A stretch of DNA of 59,635 bases from Sedimenticola sp. (GTDB lineage Bacteria > Pseudomonadota > Gammaproteobacteria > Chromatiales > Chromatiaceae): assembly GCA_026989135.1 (NCBI GenBank), contig JALSJZ010000106.1, positions 1 to 59,635 on the forward strand, read 5' to 3'. Under the pieces are notes generated by a model, which was not told the DNA's origin, ran no database searches, and worked only from the letters and a program-made list of their open reading frames with translations. The translations under genes and the position numbers were made by a program. Positions 17,372 to 26,492 of the stretch are shown in pieces. Each line of letters begins with the position of its first letter. Position 1 is the first letter of the stretch.

Positions 17372-18325
17372 ATGTTCGGACTTAAAGCAGATTGGTCACT
17401 TGACGTTCAAGACCGCTATTTTACCCTTGAAGATTATGAAGGTGCGCAGCCACGCTGGTGCACCGGTTGTGGCGACCATGGTGTATTGACCGCCGTGCAA
17501 AAGGTCTGCCGGGAAGCACAGCTTGCACCCGAGAAGATTGTCAATGTATCAGGCATCGGCTGTTCAAGCCGCCTGCCGCACTATATGAAGACCTACGGCT
17601 TTCACGGCCTGCATGGTCGGGCGCTGCCTTTTGCCTCTGGCATCAAGGCGCGCCGCCCGGATCTGGATGTCTGGGTCTCCACCGGTGATGGTGACTGCTT
17701 CTCCATTGGCGGCTGCCACTGGATACATGGCATACGTTACAATGTTGATATGGTTGTTCTGGTATTTGATAACGCCATTTATGGCCTGACCAAAAATCAG
17801 ACCTCACCCACCAGCCCGCAGGAGCTCAAGACCAGCACCCATCCAACCGGCTCTTTCCTGCCAGCAATGAATCCGCTGACCATCACCCTGGGTATCACTA
17901 ATGTATCCTTCGTGGCGCAGGTGGTGGATTGGAATCCACTGCTGGTCTATGAAACCATCAAGATGGCGCATGCTCACCGCGGCACTAGCTTTGTGCGCAT
18001 CATCCAGCGTTGCCCGGTCTTCGTAGAGGATGTGCATAAAGAGATGGTGAATGACCCATCTCAGATTCTGCTGCTGAAGCATGAGAACGGCATCCCGACC
18101 AACGAAGCTGTTGAGCGCATCTATCCAAACCAGATCGAGCATGACCCGACTGACTGGAGTGCGGCGATGAATATTGCTCGTGATGAGAGCAGGGTTCCCT
18201 GTGGGCTGCTTTACCACGACCCGAATGCCCCGGTCTATGACGACTGGAGCAACGTAGGCATGGGCATGTCTGACGAAGAGAAGATCGCCGGTGTTAACAA
18301 GGCGCTTGACTCCTTCTCGATCTAA
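17372..18325 (+). CDS. korB: 2-oxoglutarate:acceptor oxidoreductase, beta subunit (thiamine-binding)
   Basis: 317-residue catalytic partner of KorA that binds thiamine diphosphate and an Fe-S cluster. Cys30 and Cys33 (CTGCGDHG) and Cys64 (GIGCSSRLPHY) are cluster ligands of the family; a later Cys in IIQRCPVF is the likely fourth. The thiamine/Mg motif is STGDGDCFSIGGCHWIH, followed by FDNAIYGLTKNQTSPTSP, with all key residues intact. The active catalysis of the cluster therefore sits in KorAB. It starts 12 bp after korA with an AGGAG site, and the 827-residue gene follows after 24 bp. Confidence 0.92.
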   Translation: MFGLKADWSLDVQDRYFTLEDYEGAQPRWCTGCGDHGVLTAVQKVCREAQLAPEKIVNVSGIGCSSRLPHYMKTYGFHGLHGRALPFASGIKARRPDLDVWVSTGDGDCFSIGGCHWIHGIRYNVDMVVLVFDNAIYGLTKNQTSPTSPQELKTSTHPTGSFLPAMNPLTITLGITNVSFVAQVVDWNPLLVYETIKMAHAHRGTSFVRIIQRCPVFVEDVHKEMVNDPSQILLLKHENGIPTNEAVERIYPNQIEHDPTDWSAAMNIARDESRVPCGLLYHDPNAPVYDDWSNVGMGMSDEEKIAGVNKALDSFSI

Positions 18326-18349
18326 CCGCTACAGGCAGACTCCACGATT

Positions 18350-20833
18350 ATGACAGCACAAGCTAGTAAAAAGCAGCCGCTGCAGGAATCAGAGCGAAGC
18401 GCGGGAGGAGTACCTTTCCTCCCCGCTTCTGCTGATGCCTCTGACGAGCTGATGAACACTCTGCGCCACTTTCATCTGGGTGAGCCTGGCGCTAAATCCA
18501 CACTTGGCAAAGTGAGCAGCGAGTTCCTGCCCGTCTCACTCAACAGCTTTCGGGATGTCACGAAGGTCAGGTACGACTACCCGTTATTCCTCTATCCAGC
18601 GCAGAGTGCCGGTGATGTTTTGGCAAAGCCGCTCTCCCGCTTCCTTGGCGATGTAGTCGAGGGTTTTGCACCCGCTGCCGAAAGTGCGCGGATTCTCAAA
18701 GACAATCTTGCCTGGATTGAGCGCGAGCTGTGCAGCAAATTGCAAGGGCAGGAGGCGCCGGTAGATGCGGCTCCTCTGGTTGCTGATGCAGCACAGGCGT
18801 TGCAGAAGCAGCTTGACCTGAAGGGCGAGCACGTTGAACGTCTGCAGGCCGATCTGGATCAGCTGGTCGCTGCTGTTGAAGAGGGTAGTCAGTTTCTTGG
18901 CTACGGGCGTCTGGCCGCGGTCTATCTGCTGCTGCATGTGGCGCGCTGTAAATCGCTGCCGCGCCGTGCGGCATTCCATCAGGAGATCGCCCAACTGGCT
19001 GCCAGCCTGAAAGCGTTGTTGGCCGTGGAAAAAGGCAAGACCGCTGCAGCAAGGAAATCAACCGCTATCAAGCAGAGCATTGGTGTCTCAAGCGGCTATT
19101 TCAACACCGCATCCATGTCAAAGATGATGAACCACTCACAGGGTTCTGCATCAATGGCGGTTGCGCGGCGCAAGCGTGTTGAAGCTGCGCTGGGAGTTCT
19201 TGAGTCCTATCAGAGCGATCCTGTGCTGGTGCGTGCCGTGCATGCCAACAAGCTGGGTGAGACGCTATTGTCAGATGCGGCTGATTTTGCATCTGTCAGC
19301 GATGTGGATCCCTGCTCAGTAGCTGCGGCCACCTTTGATGCAGAGGCAGAGAAACTGGCTAAGGTTTTTGCTGCGGTACGCATTGCCAAGCTGGAGAGCA
19401 GAGATGCCTACAGGCCTGCAATTCATGATGCCTGGTTCAAAAATTTTGGGTGGGAAGGCTTCTCCCCGGAAGAGCTGCTGCTGGTACCGACCGTTGTTGC
19501 CATTGATAATGCCAACGATGTCGCAACCAGCGGTCTCTGTTCCTTTTCGCAGCTGCTGAGTTCCGGTCGTCCGGTACAGATATTGGTGCGGGTTCAGGCG
19601 CACAGCAATCCGGCTGCGGCGGAGGGTGAAGACCCATTTGCGCGTTACCGTGTGGAGCTGGGTTACCTGGGTATCAGCCACCGCCAGGCTGTGGTTGCCC
19701 AGTCCTCTGCGGCACGTTATGAGCATCTGCTGGAACAGTACGGCTTGGCGCTTGATGCCACCTGCACTGGTCTGCATTTGGTCAGCACGGGTGTTAAGTC
19801 ATCCGAAGGCGGCTCGCTTGATCCGTGGTTTGTGGCCAGTGCCGCACTGGAAGGGCGCGCCCATCCAGCCTTTCTGATCAATCCCGATGCAGGCGATGAT
19901 TTTGCTTCGCGCATGGATTTCAGCGGCAATCCGCAGGCCGAGCATGATTGGCCAAACCACAACTACAGCTATATTGACGCAGACGGCAACACAGTAAATT
20001 CAGAGCTCTCTTTCACCTTTGCCGATTATGCGTTGCTGATTCCAAGTCTGAAGGCGCACTTTGGCGTGGTCACAGAAGGGCATAGTGCGGATGATCTTGT
20101 GCCGGTTGCGCAGTGGTTGACGCTGCCAGAAGAGCAGGCCAACAGCAGCGTACCCTTCATCTGGGCGGTGGATGGCAACGATGTGATGCAGCGTCTGGTG
20201 ATCTCCCGTGCACTGGTCATGGCCTGTCGTGATCGCCGCAACTACTGGCGCACCCTTCAGGAGCTGGCCGGTGTGCGCAGCCGTTATATAGAGCTGGCGG
20301 TGCAGCGTGCCAGTGAAGAGGCGCAAGCCGCTGCCGCTGCCGAGATTGAGGCCATGCACAGCGAGCAGGCTGAAGAACTGGAGCGTGTCCGCAGTGAAAC
20401 AGCGGGCGAGGCACTGGGTCGATTGGCTAATGCGCTGGTGGGAATGGATCTCTCAGCGGCACTGCCTGCCGCCGGTGCGCCGGCTGTGGCAACCGCAGCG
20501 TCTGCTGCATCGGCAGAAGAGGCGGAACCAGAGGCAGCAGCTGAGCCTGAAGCGGCACCCGAACCTGAAGAGGAAGAGGTGAGCTTCGATGATCCGTGGA
20601 TCGAAACGATTCTATGCACCACCTGCAATGACTGTATCAATCTCAACCCGCTGATGTTCGTCTACGACGATAACAAGCAGGCCTATATTGCAGATGCAAC
20701 GGCTGGAACCTTTGCCCAACTGGTAGAGTCGGCTGAGTTCTGTCCTGCCAACTGCATCCATCCAGGCAAACCCCTGAACCCGGATGAGCCTGATCTGGAT
20801 GATCTGATCAAGCGGGCAGAAGCGTACAACTAG
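18350..20833 (+). CDS. PFOR-related redox protein with C-terminal ferredoxin domain
   Basis: 827-residue protein I do not recognise as a named family. Residues ~30-330 are mostly helical with a possible coiled coil (about 150-185). Residues ~375-650 resemble a degenerate PFOR thiamine domain: LVPTVVAIDNANDV, then SGRPVQILVRV, then ISHRQAVVAQSSAARYEHLL, parallel to the 1541-residue protein encoded at 21780. Both share the block WRTLQELAG (here ~632) followed by a helical tail. An Ala/Glu/Pro-rich linker (about 705-745) leads to a ferredoxin module with Cys756, Cys759, Cys762, Cys798 and Cys802 (CTTCNDC, EFCPANCIHPGKP). The thiamine motif is missing. Likely an electron-transfer or scaffold subunit of the Kor system (inference). 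Confidence 0.7.
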   Translation: MTAQASKKQPLQESERSAGGVPFLPASADASDELMNTLRHFHLGEPGAKSTLGKVSSEFLPVSLNSFRDVTKVRYDYPLFLYPAQSAGDVLAKPLSRFLGDVVEGFAPAAESARILKDNLAWIERELCSKLQGQEAPVDAAPLVADAAQALQKQLDLKGEHVERLQADLDQLVAAVEEGSQFLGYGRLAAVYLLLHVARCKSLPRRAAFHQEIAQLAASLKALLAVEKGKTAAARKSTAIKQSIGVSSGYFNTASMSKMMNHSQGSASMAVARRKRVEAALGVLESYQSDPVLVRAVHANKLGETLLSDAADFASVSDVDPCSVAAATFDAEAEKLAKVFAAVRIAKLESRDAYRPAIHDAWFKNFGWEGFSPEELLLVPTVVAIDNANDVATSGLCSFSQLLSSGRPVQILVRVQAHSNPAAAEGEDPFARYRVELGYLGISHRQAVVAQSSAARYEHLLEQYGLALDATCTGLHLVSTGVKSSEGGSLDPWFVASAALEGRAHPAFLINPDAGDDFASRMDFSGNPQAEHDWPNHNYSYIDADGNTVNSELSFTFADYALLIPSLKAHFGVVTEGHSADDLVPVAQWLTLPEEQANSSVPFIWAVDGNDVMQRLVISRALVMACRDRRNYWRTLQELAGVRSRYIELAVQRASEEAQAAAAAEIEAMHSEQAEELERVRSETAGEALGRLANALVGMDLSAALPAAGAPAVATAASAASAEEAEPEAAAEPEAAPEPEEEEVSFDDPWIETILCTTCNDCINLNPLMFVYDDNKQAYIADATAGTFAQLVESAEFCPANCIHPGKPLNPDEPDLDDLIKRAEAYN

Positions 20834-20846
20834 GGATTGCCGCCAT

Positions 20847-20908
20847 AGGAGCAAGGCGCGGAACGAGCTGCCCTGGGGCAGTGGCTTCCTGCGCCTCTCC
20901 TGGCTCCC
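20847..20908 (+). other. Intercistronic inverted repeat before the rnfB homologue
   Basis: The 96-bp gap holds nested complementary segments. GGAGCAAGGCGC (from 20849) partly pairs with GCGCCTCTCCTGGCTCC (20891-20907), and a central CTGCCCTGGGGCAG forms a small perfect hairpin. There is no U-run. It may stabilise or process the mRNA between the two genes. Low confidence. Confidence 0.3.
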
Positions 20909-20929
20909 TGACAACGAAGCGAATATCAA

Positions 20930-21787
20930 ATGTCATTTGATCTCGGAACACTATTTTCTGCACCGGGCATCATGCTCGGCCTGGGACTGTTCTTTGGTAT
21001 TGTCCTTGCCGTGGCCTACCGATACCTGAAGGTAGAGGAAGATCCACGCATCGACGATACCGAAGCGTTGCTCCCGGGTACCAACTGCGGTGCCTGCGGT
21101 GAACCCGGCTGTCGCGCCTTCTCTGAGAAATTGGTCTCAGGCGAGGTGGAGCCAAGCCTGTGCACCGTTGCAAGTCCGGATGTACTGGAGAGCATTGCCG
21201 AATATCTCGGAGTGGATGCGGGTGAGCAGAACAAGCGGGTAGCGCGGCTGCGCTGCGCCGGTGGTGTGGCAGAAGCGCATCAGATCGCGGAGTACAAAGG
21301 TTTTGATGGCTGCCGGGCTGCGGATATGGTTGCAGGTGGTGGCAAGGGCTGCTCCTGGGGCTGCCTGGGACTTGCCGACTGCGAGATCTCCTGCACCTTC
21401 GGCGCAATCATTATGAATGACAATGGCCTGCCAAAGGTCGAGGTCGATCTCTGTACCGCCTGTGGCGACTGCGTTGATGCCTGTCCACGCGATCTGTTTG
21501 AGATTTTGCCGCTTAACGAAAAACTCTACGTTCAATGCAACAACCCCTTAGCTGGTGATGATGCAGTGGCGCTGTGTACCGTAGCTTGTGATGCCTGTGG
21601 CCGCTGTGCCCTGGATGCCGAGCCGGGCGTAGTGGTCATGGAGAACAATCTGCCCATCGTGCATTTTGATCTCGGTACTGCAAAACCAAAAGCCACCTAC
21701 CGCTGCCCGACCGGGGCAATAAAGTGGCTGGAGGGTAACCAGTTCGAAGAACATAGCCAAGAGAAGAGCCAGAAACGACATGCCTAG
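20930..21787 (+). CDS. rnfB: RnfB homologue (Fe-S subunit with membrane anchor)
   Basis: 285-residue polyferredoxin. One N-terminal membrane helix (about 10-30) is followed by the RnfB-type four-Fe domain, LPGTNCGACGEPGC (Cys53, 56, 61, then a fourth Cys near 78). A longer RnfB-like region with ferredoxin-type sites follows: CSWGCLGLADCEISC and CTACGDCVDACPRD. It resembles the long clostridial-type RnfB, but the last two ferredoxin motifs are degraded. CDACGRCALDAEPG lacks its fourth Cys, and only one Cys remains in the final motif. The rnfCDGEA operon downstream lacks rnfB, so this is the only candidate for that role in the window. Its stop overlaps the start of the 1541-residue gene by 8 bp. 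Confidence 0.82.
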   Translation: MSFDLGTLFSAPGIMLGLGLFFGIVLAVAYRYLKVEEDPRIDDTEALLPGTNCGACGEPGCRAFSEKLVSGEVEPSLCTVASPDVLESIAEYLGVDAGEQNKRVARLRCAGGVAEAHQIAEYKGFDGCRAADMVAGGGKGCSWGCLGLADCEISCTFGAIIMNDNGLPKVEVDLCTACGDCVDACPRDLFEILPLNEKLYVQCNNPLAGDDAVALCTVACDACGRCALDAEPGVVVMENNLPIVHFDLGTAKPKATYRCPTGAIKWLEGNQFEEHSQEKSQKRHA

Positions 21788-24700
21788 TAATAATACCATG
21801 GCCATCCGCCTGTACCGGCGCCTATTTGTTTCTTCCAAGAGAGCCGTAAAGGAAGATGGGATAGAGACCGTTCTGGATGGGAATACAGCCGTTGCCGTAA
21901 CCGAAGCCGCTATCTCTGGAGCCGCTGCCCTGGGCAGTAGTTTTCCAGGGGTCGGCGCTAACCAAGCGTGGCGATCCGAGCAAGAGCAGCGTGACAGTAA
22001 CGCTTTTGGCGGGCAGATCAGCTCCTGCGAGACAGATGGGCCGCGTGGCGCACTCGCCGCTGCGACTGGGCTTGCCCTGTCGGGTGGGCGGGCTACAGTC
22101 TTTATCTCCGGGCAGGATGCTGCGGCGGTTCAGGATCAGCTGCGAATCGCTGCCAACCGTCATCTTCCGCTGGTGATGCATCTTGAAAACAGCGCGCTCT
22201 CAGGCCAGGGTTCGACCTTGGGCACGGGGCATGAGGCAATACACCTGTGTGCCGATTCCGGTCTCTTCACACTGGTGGCCTCCACCGTGCAAGAGGCGGT
22301 GGACTTCACCCTGATTGCCCGCCGCGTTGCTGAGCGTGCATTGGTGCCGGGCGTGGTGGCGATGGATGGGGAACAGACCGCCCGTTCGCTGCAAAATGTC
22401 AGATTGGCCTCGCAAGAGCTGGCAGAGCGGTTCATTGGCGCATCCGATGCCACTATCCCGACTCCCACCGATGCGCAAAAAATGCTGTTTGGCGACCACC
22501 GTCGCCAGGTGCCGAACTGGCATGACCTGGACAACCCGGTGATGCATGGCGCGCTACAGGGTGCCGAGGTCTATGCCTTGGGCGCGATTGGACAGAGTGC
22601 CTTTTTCGAACAGCATCTGCCTGCCATCCTGCAACAGGCGATTGCCGATTTTGCAGCGCAGACAGGCAGGGACTACTCCCCTGTAACCGATTTTGAGTTG
22701 GGCACGGATAGCGCAGAGTGGCCTCGCTACTCAGCGGATGACGCAAAACTGGTATTGGTGGCGCAGGGTTCGGCCATTGAGACAGCAAAGGCCGTTGCCG
22801 CACATGTTCTGTCAGAGACCGGAGAGCGGGTTGGCGTGGTTGGCATCCATGCGGTGCGCCCGTTTCCATCTGCTGAGATTGTCAGCCGGCTGCGTGGCCG
22901 TGCCAATGTTGTGGTTCTGGAACGTGCTGAAACCCCGCTGGCGGGTGATGCCCCACTGACCCGCGAGATACGGGCCGCCTTTGACCAGGCGCAAGAGAAC
23001 AGCCGCTATGGCGAACAGACCCATCCTGGTGTCCCTGCAATGGACGAAAAGGCCCGCCCTCGACTGCGCACCGTAGTCTATGGTGTTGGTGGTCAGCCGG
23101 TACGCAGTGCAGATCTGATTGCGCTGTGCCGGGATCTGGAGCAACTCAATGGCTCACGCCACTATCTGGGTGTCGATCTTGCGCAGAGATCGACCAGCTA
23201 CCCCAAACGCCAGGTATTGCTGGACAACCTGAACCGTGCCTATCCCGAGATTGCCAAACAGGGTCTGCGCTCAACCATAGCAGCACCTGATCTGCGCCCT
23301 GAAAATGCACTGACCATTGCGGTGCACCGCATGACGGGTCAGGGTGGAGAGGGGCTGGTGGATGAGGCGGGAAGCTATCTGCACCAACTGGTTGGCGGTG
23401 AGCTTCGCAGCCGGACAGGCCTGAGCTGGGAGCGCTGGGGTGCCTGCTGTACCGATCTGGTAACACATGCCGGGAGCGGGCTGCTGGATAGCGGCGACGA
23501 TATCACGGTTGACTTCTCTATTCTGGCGGCCAAACGCCCCAATCCACTGTTCAAGCCCCATACACAGCTGCGCGATGGTGGTGCTTTGATGGTATTGTCA
23601 GCAGGCACTGACAAGGCGGTATGGCAAGGCCTCTCAGCGGATACCCGCGCAGCAGTCAAACAGAAAGGTTTAACCCTCTATGCGGTCATGCCGCGCAGTA
23701 AAGATGCCAAGGTTCCAGGCATTCCGGCTGCCGATCTGACCCGCGAACATCTGCTGGGTGCCCTCTTCAAGGCGCTGCTGGATGCCGAGGCAGTCGATGT
23801 CAAGGCGCGCCGACTTATCCCTGCCCGCGAAGAGGCGTTGGATAACCTCCCCAGTGGGACGAGCAGCGCGCTTCTGGCCGCTTTTCAGACCGGCATGGCG
23901 GCTGTCAGAAAGATTGATTATGCGGCACTGAGTGAGCCTGCTCGCACAGTGGCCAAAACCGATTCAACCCCTATTGCAGTGCGCCAGCTCAAGAGCAAAA
24001 ACGAGCGCCACGACAGCCTGCCCAGATTCTGGGATCAGGTCGGCATCCTCTACCGTAATGGTGAGGCTGACACACAGACCGCCGACCCCTATATCACAGC
24101 AGGCACCCTGCCGCCGTTGACCTCAACCTTCCGTGACCTGAGCGACACCCGCCGCATGTTGCCTGCATTCGACCCAACCGAGTGTACCGGTTGTGGCAAA
24201 TGCTGGAGCAGCTGCCCGGAAGGTGCTATCGGCGCGGTTGCCGTGACCCCGGGCGCACTGATTGATGCCGGTATCAAGATTGCCGGTGGCGATGCGCTAC
24301 GCCCATCCGGTTCAAAAATCGCCGGGCGGATCTGTAGCCAGGTTCGCACCGGAAAGGCCAAAAGTGGTTCGGCAAGTGCGTTGCTGGAAGAGGGCTACGC
24401 CTGGCTGTCAGAGAAGATGCCGCTGCCAGAGGATCGTAAGCAGGCGATGGATGAGGCCTTCGAGGCGGTCAATGCCCGGATTGGCGCACTCCCGGTTGCG
24501 GTCACCGCCCCTCTTTTCAACGACCTGGAAGCCGAGAAAAAGGATAGCGGTGCGCTGCTGGCGCTGGCGATCAACCCGAATGCCTGCAAGAACTGCGGTA
24601 TCTGCGTCACCGTGTGTGAGCCAGGCTCCATGCAGGCAGAGAAGCAGGATGAGACGCATCTGCAACAGGCGCGTGAGATTTGGGATATTTGGGGCAACAC

Positions 24701-26405
24701 CCCCGACACCCCTTCAGAGATCATAGAAAAGGTCAGTGACAACCCGGAGGTTGGCGCAATGGCTGCGGTCATGCTGTCACGCTACTGTGCCATGGCGGTG
24801 GCGGGTGGTGATGGCGCTGAGTCCGGGTCGGGCGAGAAGATCGCCGTCCGCATGGCGCTGGCAGCGACGGAATATCATCAGCAGCCGCTGCTGCACAGTT
24901 TTACCAAGGAGATTGCAGAGACCCTGCAACAGCTGAAGGATCAGATCCGTGAAGAGATCGCTTCCGCGCTGCCGGTGGATAATCTGGATGCCCTGACAGC
25001 GGGTCTGAATCAGCTCAAGAGCGGAATCGTCGATGTCGGTGAGCTGACCAGCCACATCGAGACCTCGGTTGAAGAGGGCAATGTCAACGCGGTGCGGCTG
25101 CGCCGACTGGTCGATCTGGCCAAGGCGTTGGGTGAGCTGCACTGGCGGCTTGCAGAGGGTGAGACCGGACTGGGGCGTTCCCGCTTTGGCCTGGCGATTG
25201 CGCCGGGCACGGTTGCGGCCTGGGCGGGTGTCTTCCCCAACAACCCATTCCAGGTGCCGGTTGCAATAGACACCACTGGCGATACCGCACAGATGGCCGC
25301 CGGTCTGCTGCAGGGGCAGTTGCGCGAGGCAACAGAGGCACAACGCCTGCTGCGAGCTGCAAAACTGGAGCTGGAGCAGCCTACCGGCATCCAACAGCTG
25401 CGTGACGAGCTGGATGGGCTGGGCTGGCAGGATCTGAATGATCAGGAGCGTGCGCTCTGCCCGCCGCTGTTACTGGTTGGCAATGATGAGGCGCTGGCCG
25501 GGCGTGGTTTTTCACAGGTGGCCTGGTTGTTGAAATCCGGGCTGCCGGTAAAGATCCTGCTGCTTGCCGATCTGGGTCTTGGCCTCGACAGCGGCGATCT
25601 GAGGGACGCTGCGGTGGCCTCGTCGCGTGATCCCAAGGCGGATCTGGGGCTGATGGCGATGGCACAGCGAGTGGCCTATGTGGCTCAGAGCTCTATCGCG
25701 GCAGCGGATCATCTCCGTCAAAGCGTACGGGAAGCCCTTAAATACAAGGGGCCGGCGCTGATTCATCTGCATGTTCCCAGCCCAGGGCGGCACGGTTTTT
25801 CCGTAAGCCAGACCCTGCAGCAGGCAGAGCTTGCGCTGAATAGCCGTGCCTTTCCACTGTTTAGATATAATCCTGCTGCGGAAGGTGTATTTGGCTCCCG
25901 TATCACGCTGGAAGGCAATCCGGAGCTGAATGCCCCCTGGGTCGCCAACGAGGACGGTACACCGTTTACCCCCGTGCAGTGGGCATTGAGTGAAAGCCGT
26001 TTTGCGGGTCGCTTTGTACCGATCACCAGCGAAGACCCGGCACCCACCGCACTGGATCTCTGGCTGGGGCTGGAGGCTGATGCACGTCAGGGGAAAACGC
26101 CATTTATTCAGCGGCCGGAAGAGAGTGGCGAGACACAGCGCATCCGTGTCGATGCCGAGCTGGCCGCTGAGATTGCCGAACGTGCCCAGAGCTGGCGCAC
26201 CTTGCAGGAGCTGGCGGGTATCGAGACCCCCTTTGCCGCAGCTATCGTTCAAGCGACAGAGGAGCGTCTGGCAAAAGAGCATGAGGCAGCACTGGCAGCA
26301 TTGAAGAGCGAGTATCAGCAACAGAGCAGTGCGCAGCAGAGTGGCGCGCAGGCAGAGACATCCGCCCATGTGCGTGAGCAATTGCTGAAGCTGGCAGGTT
26401 ATTAA
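21780..26405 (+). CDS. Giant PFOR-homologous redox protein, thiamine site lost
   Basis: 1541 residues. The order follows pyruvate:ferredoxin oxidoreductase. Domains I-II lie at ~25-420 (VVVLERAETPLAGDAPLTRE). A gamma-like domain III is at ~500-690 (VHRMTGQGGEGL). A two-cluster ferredoxin domain has Cys802, 805, 808, 812 and Cys936, 939, 942, 946. A domain VI-like part is at ~1225-1460 (DLGLMAMAQRVAYVAQSS, then RAFPLFRYNP). A helical tail follows. The GDGWAYDIGYGG-type thiamine motif is replaced by VGNDEALAGRGFSQV, and the cysteines for the proximal cluster are absent. It is therefore probably not an oxidoreductase for pyruvate but an electron conduit or scaffold for KorAB. Translation is coupled to the rnfB homologue by an 8-bp overlap. 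Confidence 0.8.
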   Translation: MPSNNTMAIRLYRRLFVSSKRAVKEDGIETVLDGNTAVAVTEAAISGAAALGSSFPGVGANQAWRSEQEQRDSNAFGGQISSCETDGPRGALAAATGLALSGGRATVFISGQDAAAVQDQLRIAANRHLPLVMHLENSALSGQGSTLGTGHEAIHLCADSGLFTLVASTVQEAVDFTLIARRVAERALVPGVVAMDGEQTARSLQNVRLASQELAERFIGASDATIPTPTDAQKMLFGDHRRQVPNWHDLDNPVMHGALQGAEVYALGAIGQSAFFEQHLPAILQQAIADFAAQTGRDYSPVTDFELGTDSAEWPRYSADDAKLVLVAQGSAIETAKAVAAHVLSETGERVGVVGIHAVRPFPSAEIVSRLRGRANVVVLERAETPLAGDAPLTREIRAAFDQAQENSRYGEQTHPGVPAMDEKARPRLRTVVYGVGGQPVRSADLIALCRDLEQLNGSRHYLGVDLAQRSTSYPKRQVLLDNLNRAYPEIAKQGLRSTIAAPDLRPENALTIAVHRMTGQGGEGLVDEAGSYLHQLVGGELRSRTGLSWERWGACCTDLVTHAGSGLLDSGDDITVDFSILAAKRPNPLFKPHTQLRDGGALMVLSAGTDKAVWQGLSADTRAAVKQKGLTLYAVMPRSKDAKVPGIPAADLTREHLLGALFKALLDAEAVDVKARRLIPAREEALDNLPSGTSSALLAAFQTGMAAVRKIDYAALSEPARTVAKTDSTPIAVRQLKSKNERHDSLPRFWDQVGILYRNGEADTQTADPYITAGTLPPLTSTFRDLSDTRRMLPAFDPTECTGCGKCWSSCPEGAIGAVAVTPGALIDAGIKIAGGDALRPSGSKIAGRICSQVRTGKAKSGSASALLEEGYAWLSEKMPLPEDRKQAMDEAFEAVNARIGALPVAVTAPLFNDLEAEKKDSGALLALAINPNACKNCGICVTVCEPGSMQAEKQDETHLQQAREIWDIWGNTPDTPSEIIEKVSDNPEVGAMAAVMLSRYCAMAVAGGDGAESGSGEKIAVRMALAATEYHQQPLLHSFTKEIAETLQQLKDQIREEIASALPVDNLDALTAGLNQLKSGIVDVGELTSHIETSVEEGNVNAVRLRRLVDLAKALGELHWRLAEGETGLGRSRFGLAIAPGTVAAWAGVFPNNPFQVPVAIDTTGDTAQMAAGLLQGQLREATEAQRLLRAAKLELEQPTGIQQLRDELDGLGWQDLNDQERALCPPLLLVGNDEALAGRGFSQVAWLLKSGLPVKILLLADLGLGLDSGDLRDAAVASSRDPKADLGLMAMAQRVAYVAQSSIAAADHLRQSVREALKYKGPALIHLHVPSPGRHGFSVSQTLQQAELALNSRAFPLFRYNPAAEGVFGSRITLEGNPELNAPWVANEDGTPFTPVQWALSESRFAGRFVPITSEDPAPTALDLWLGLEADARQGKTPFIQRPEESGETQRIRVDAELAAEIAERAQSWRTLQELAGIETPFAAAIVQATEERLAKEHEAALAALKSEYQQQSSAQQSGAQAETSAHVREQLLKLAGY

Positions 26406-26492
26406 GAGTAAGGGAGGGCTATTTGCGCGTGGCCAGCTTGCCCCCGCTGCTGATAGCTTAAGCAAATTTACCGACAAATTGAGTAAAAGCCT

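Noticed and set aside
20847-20908. Intrinsic terminator before the rnfB homologue
   Set aside because: Complementary arms exist, but no U-run follows, and termination here would split a co-directional cluster; listed only as an inverted repeat.
21780-26405. Active pyruvate:ferredoxin oxidoreductase (nifJ)
   Set aside because: Domain order fits, but the thiamine motif and proximal-cluster cysteines are missing, so I did not name it nifJ.
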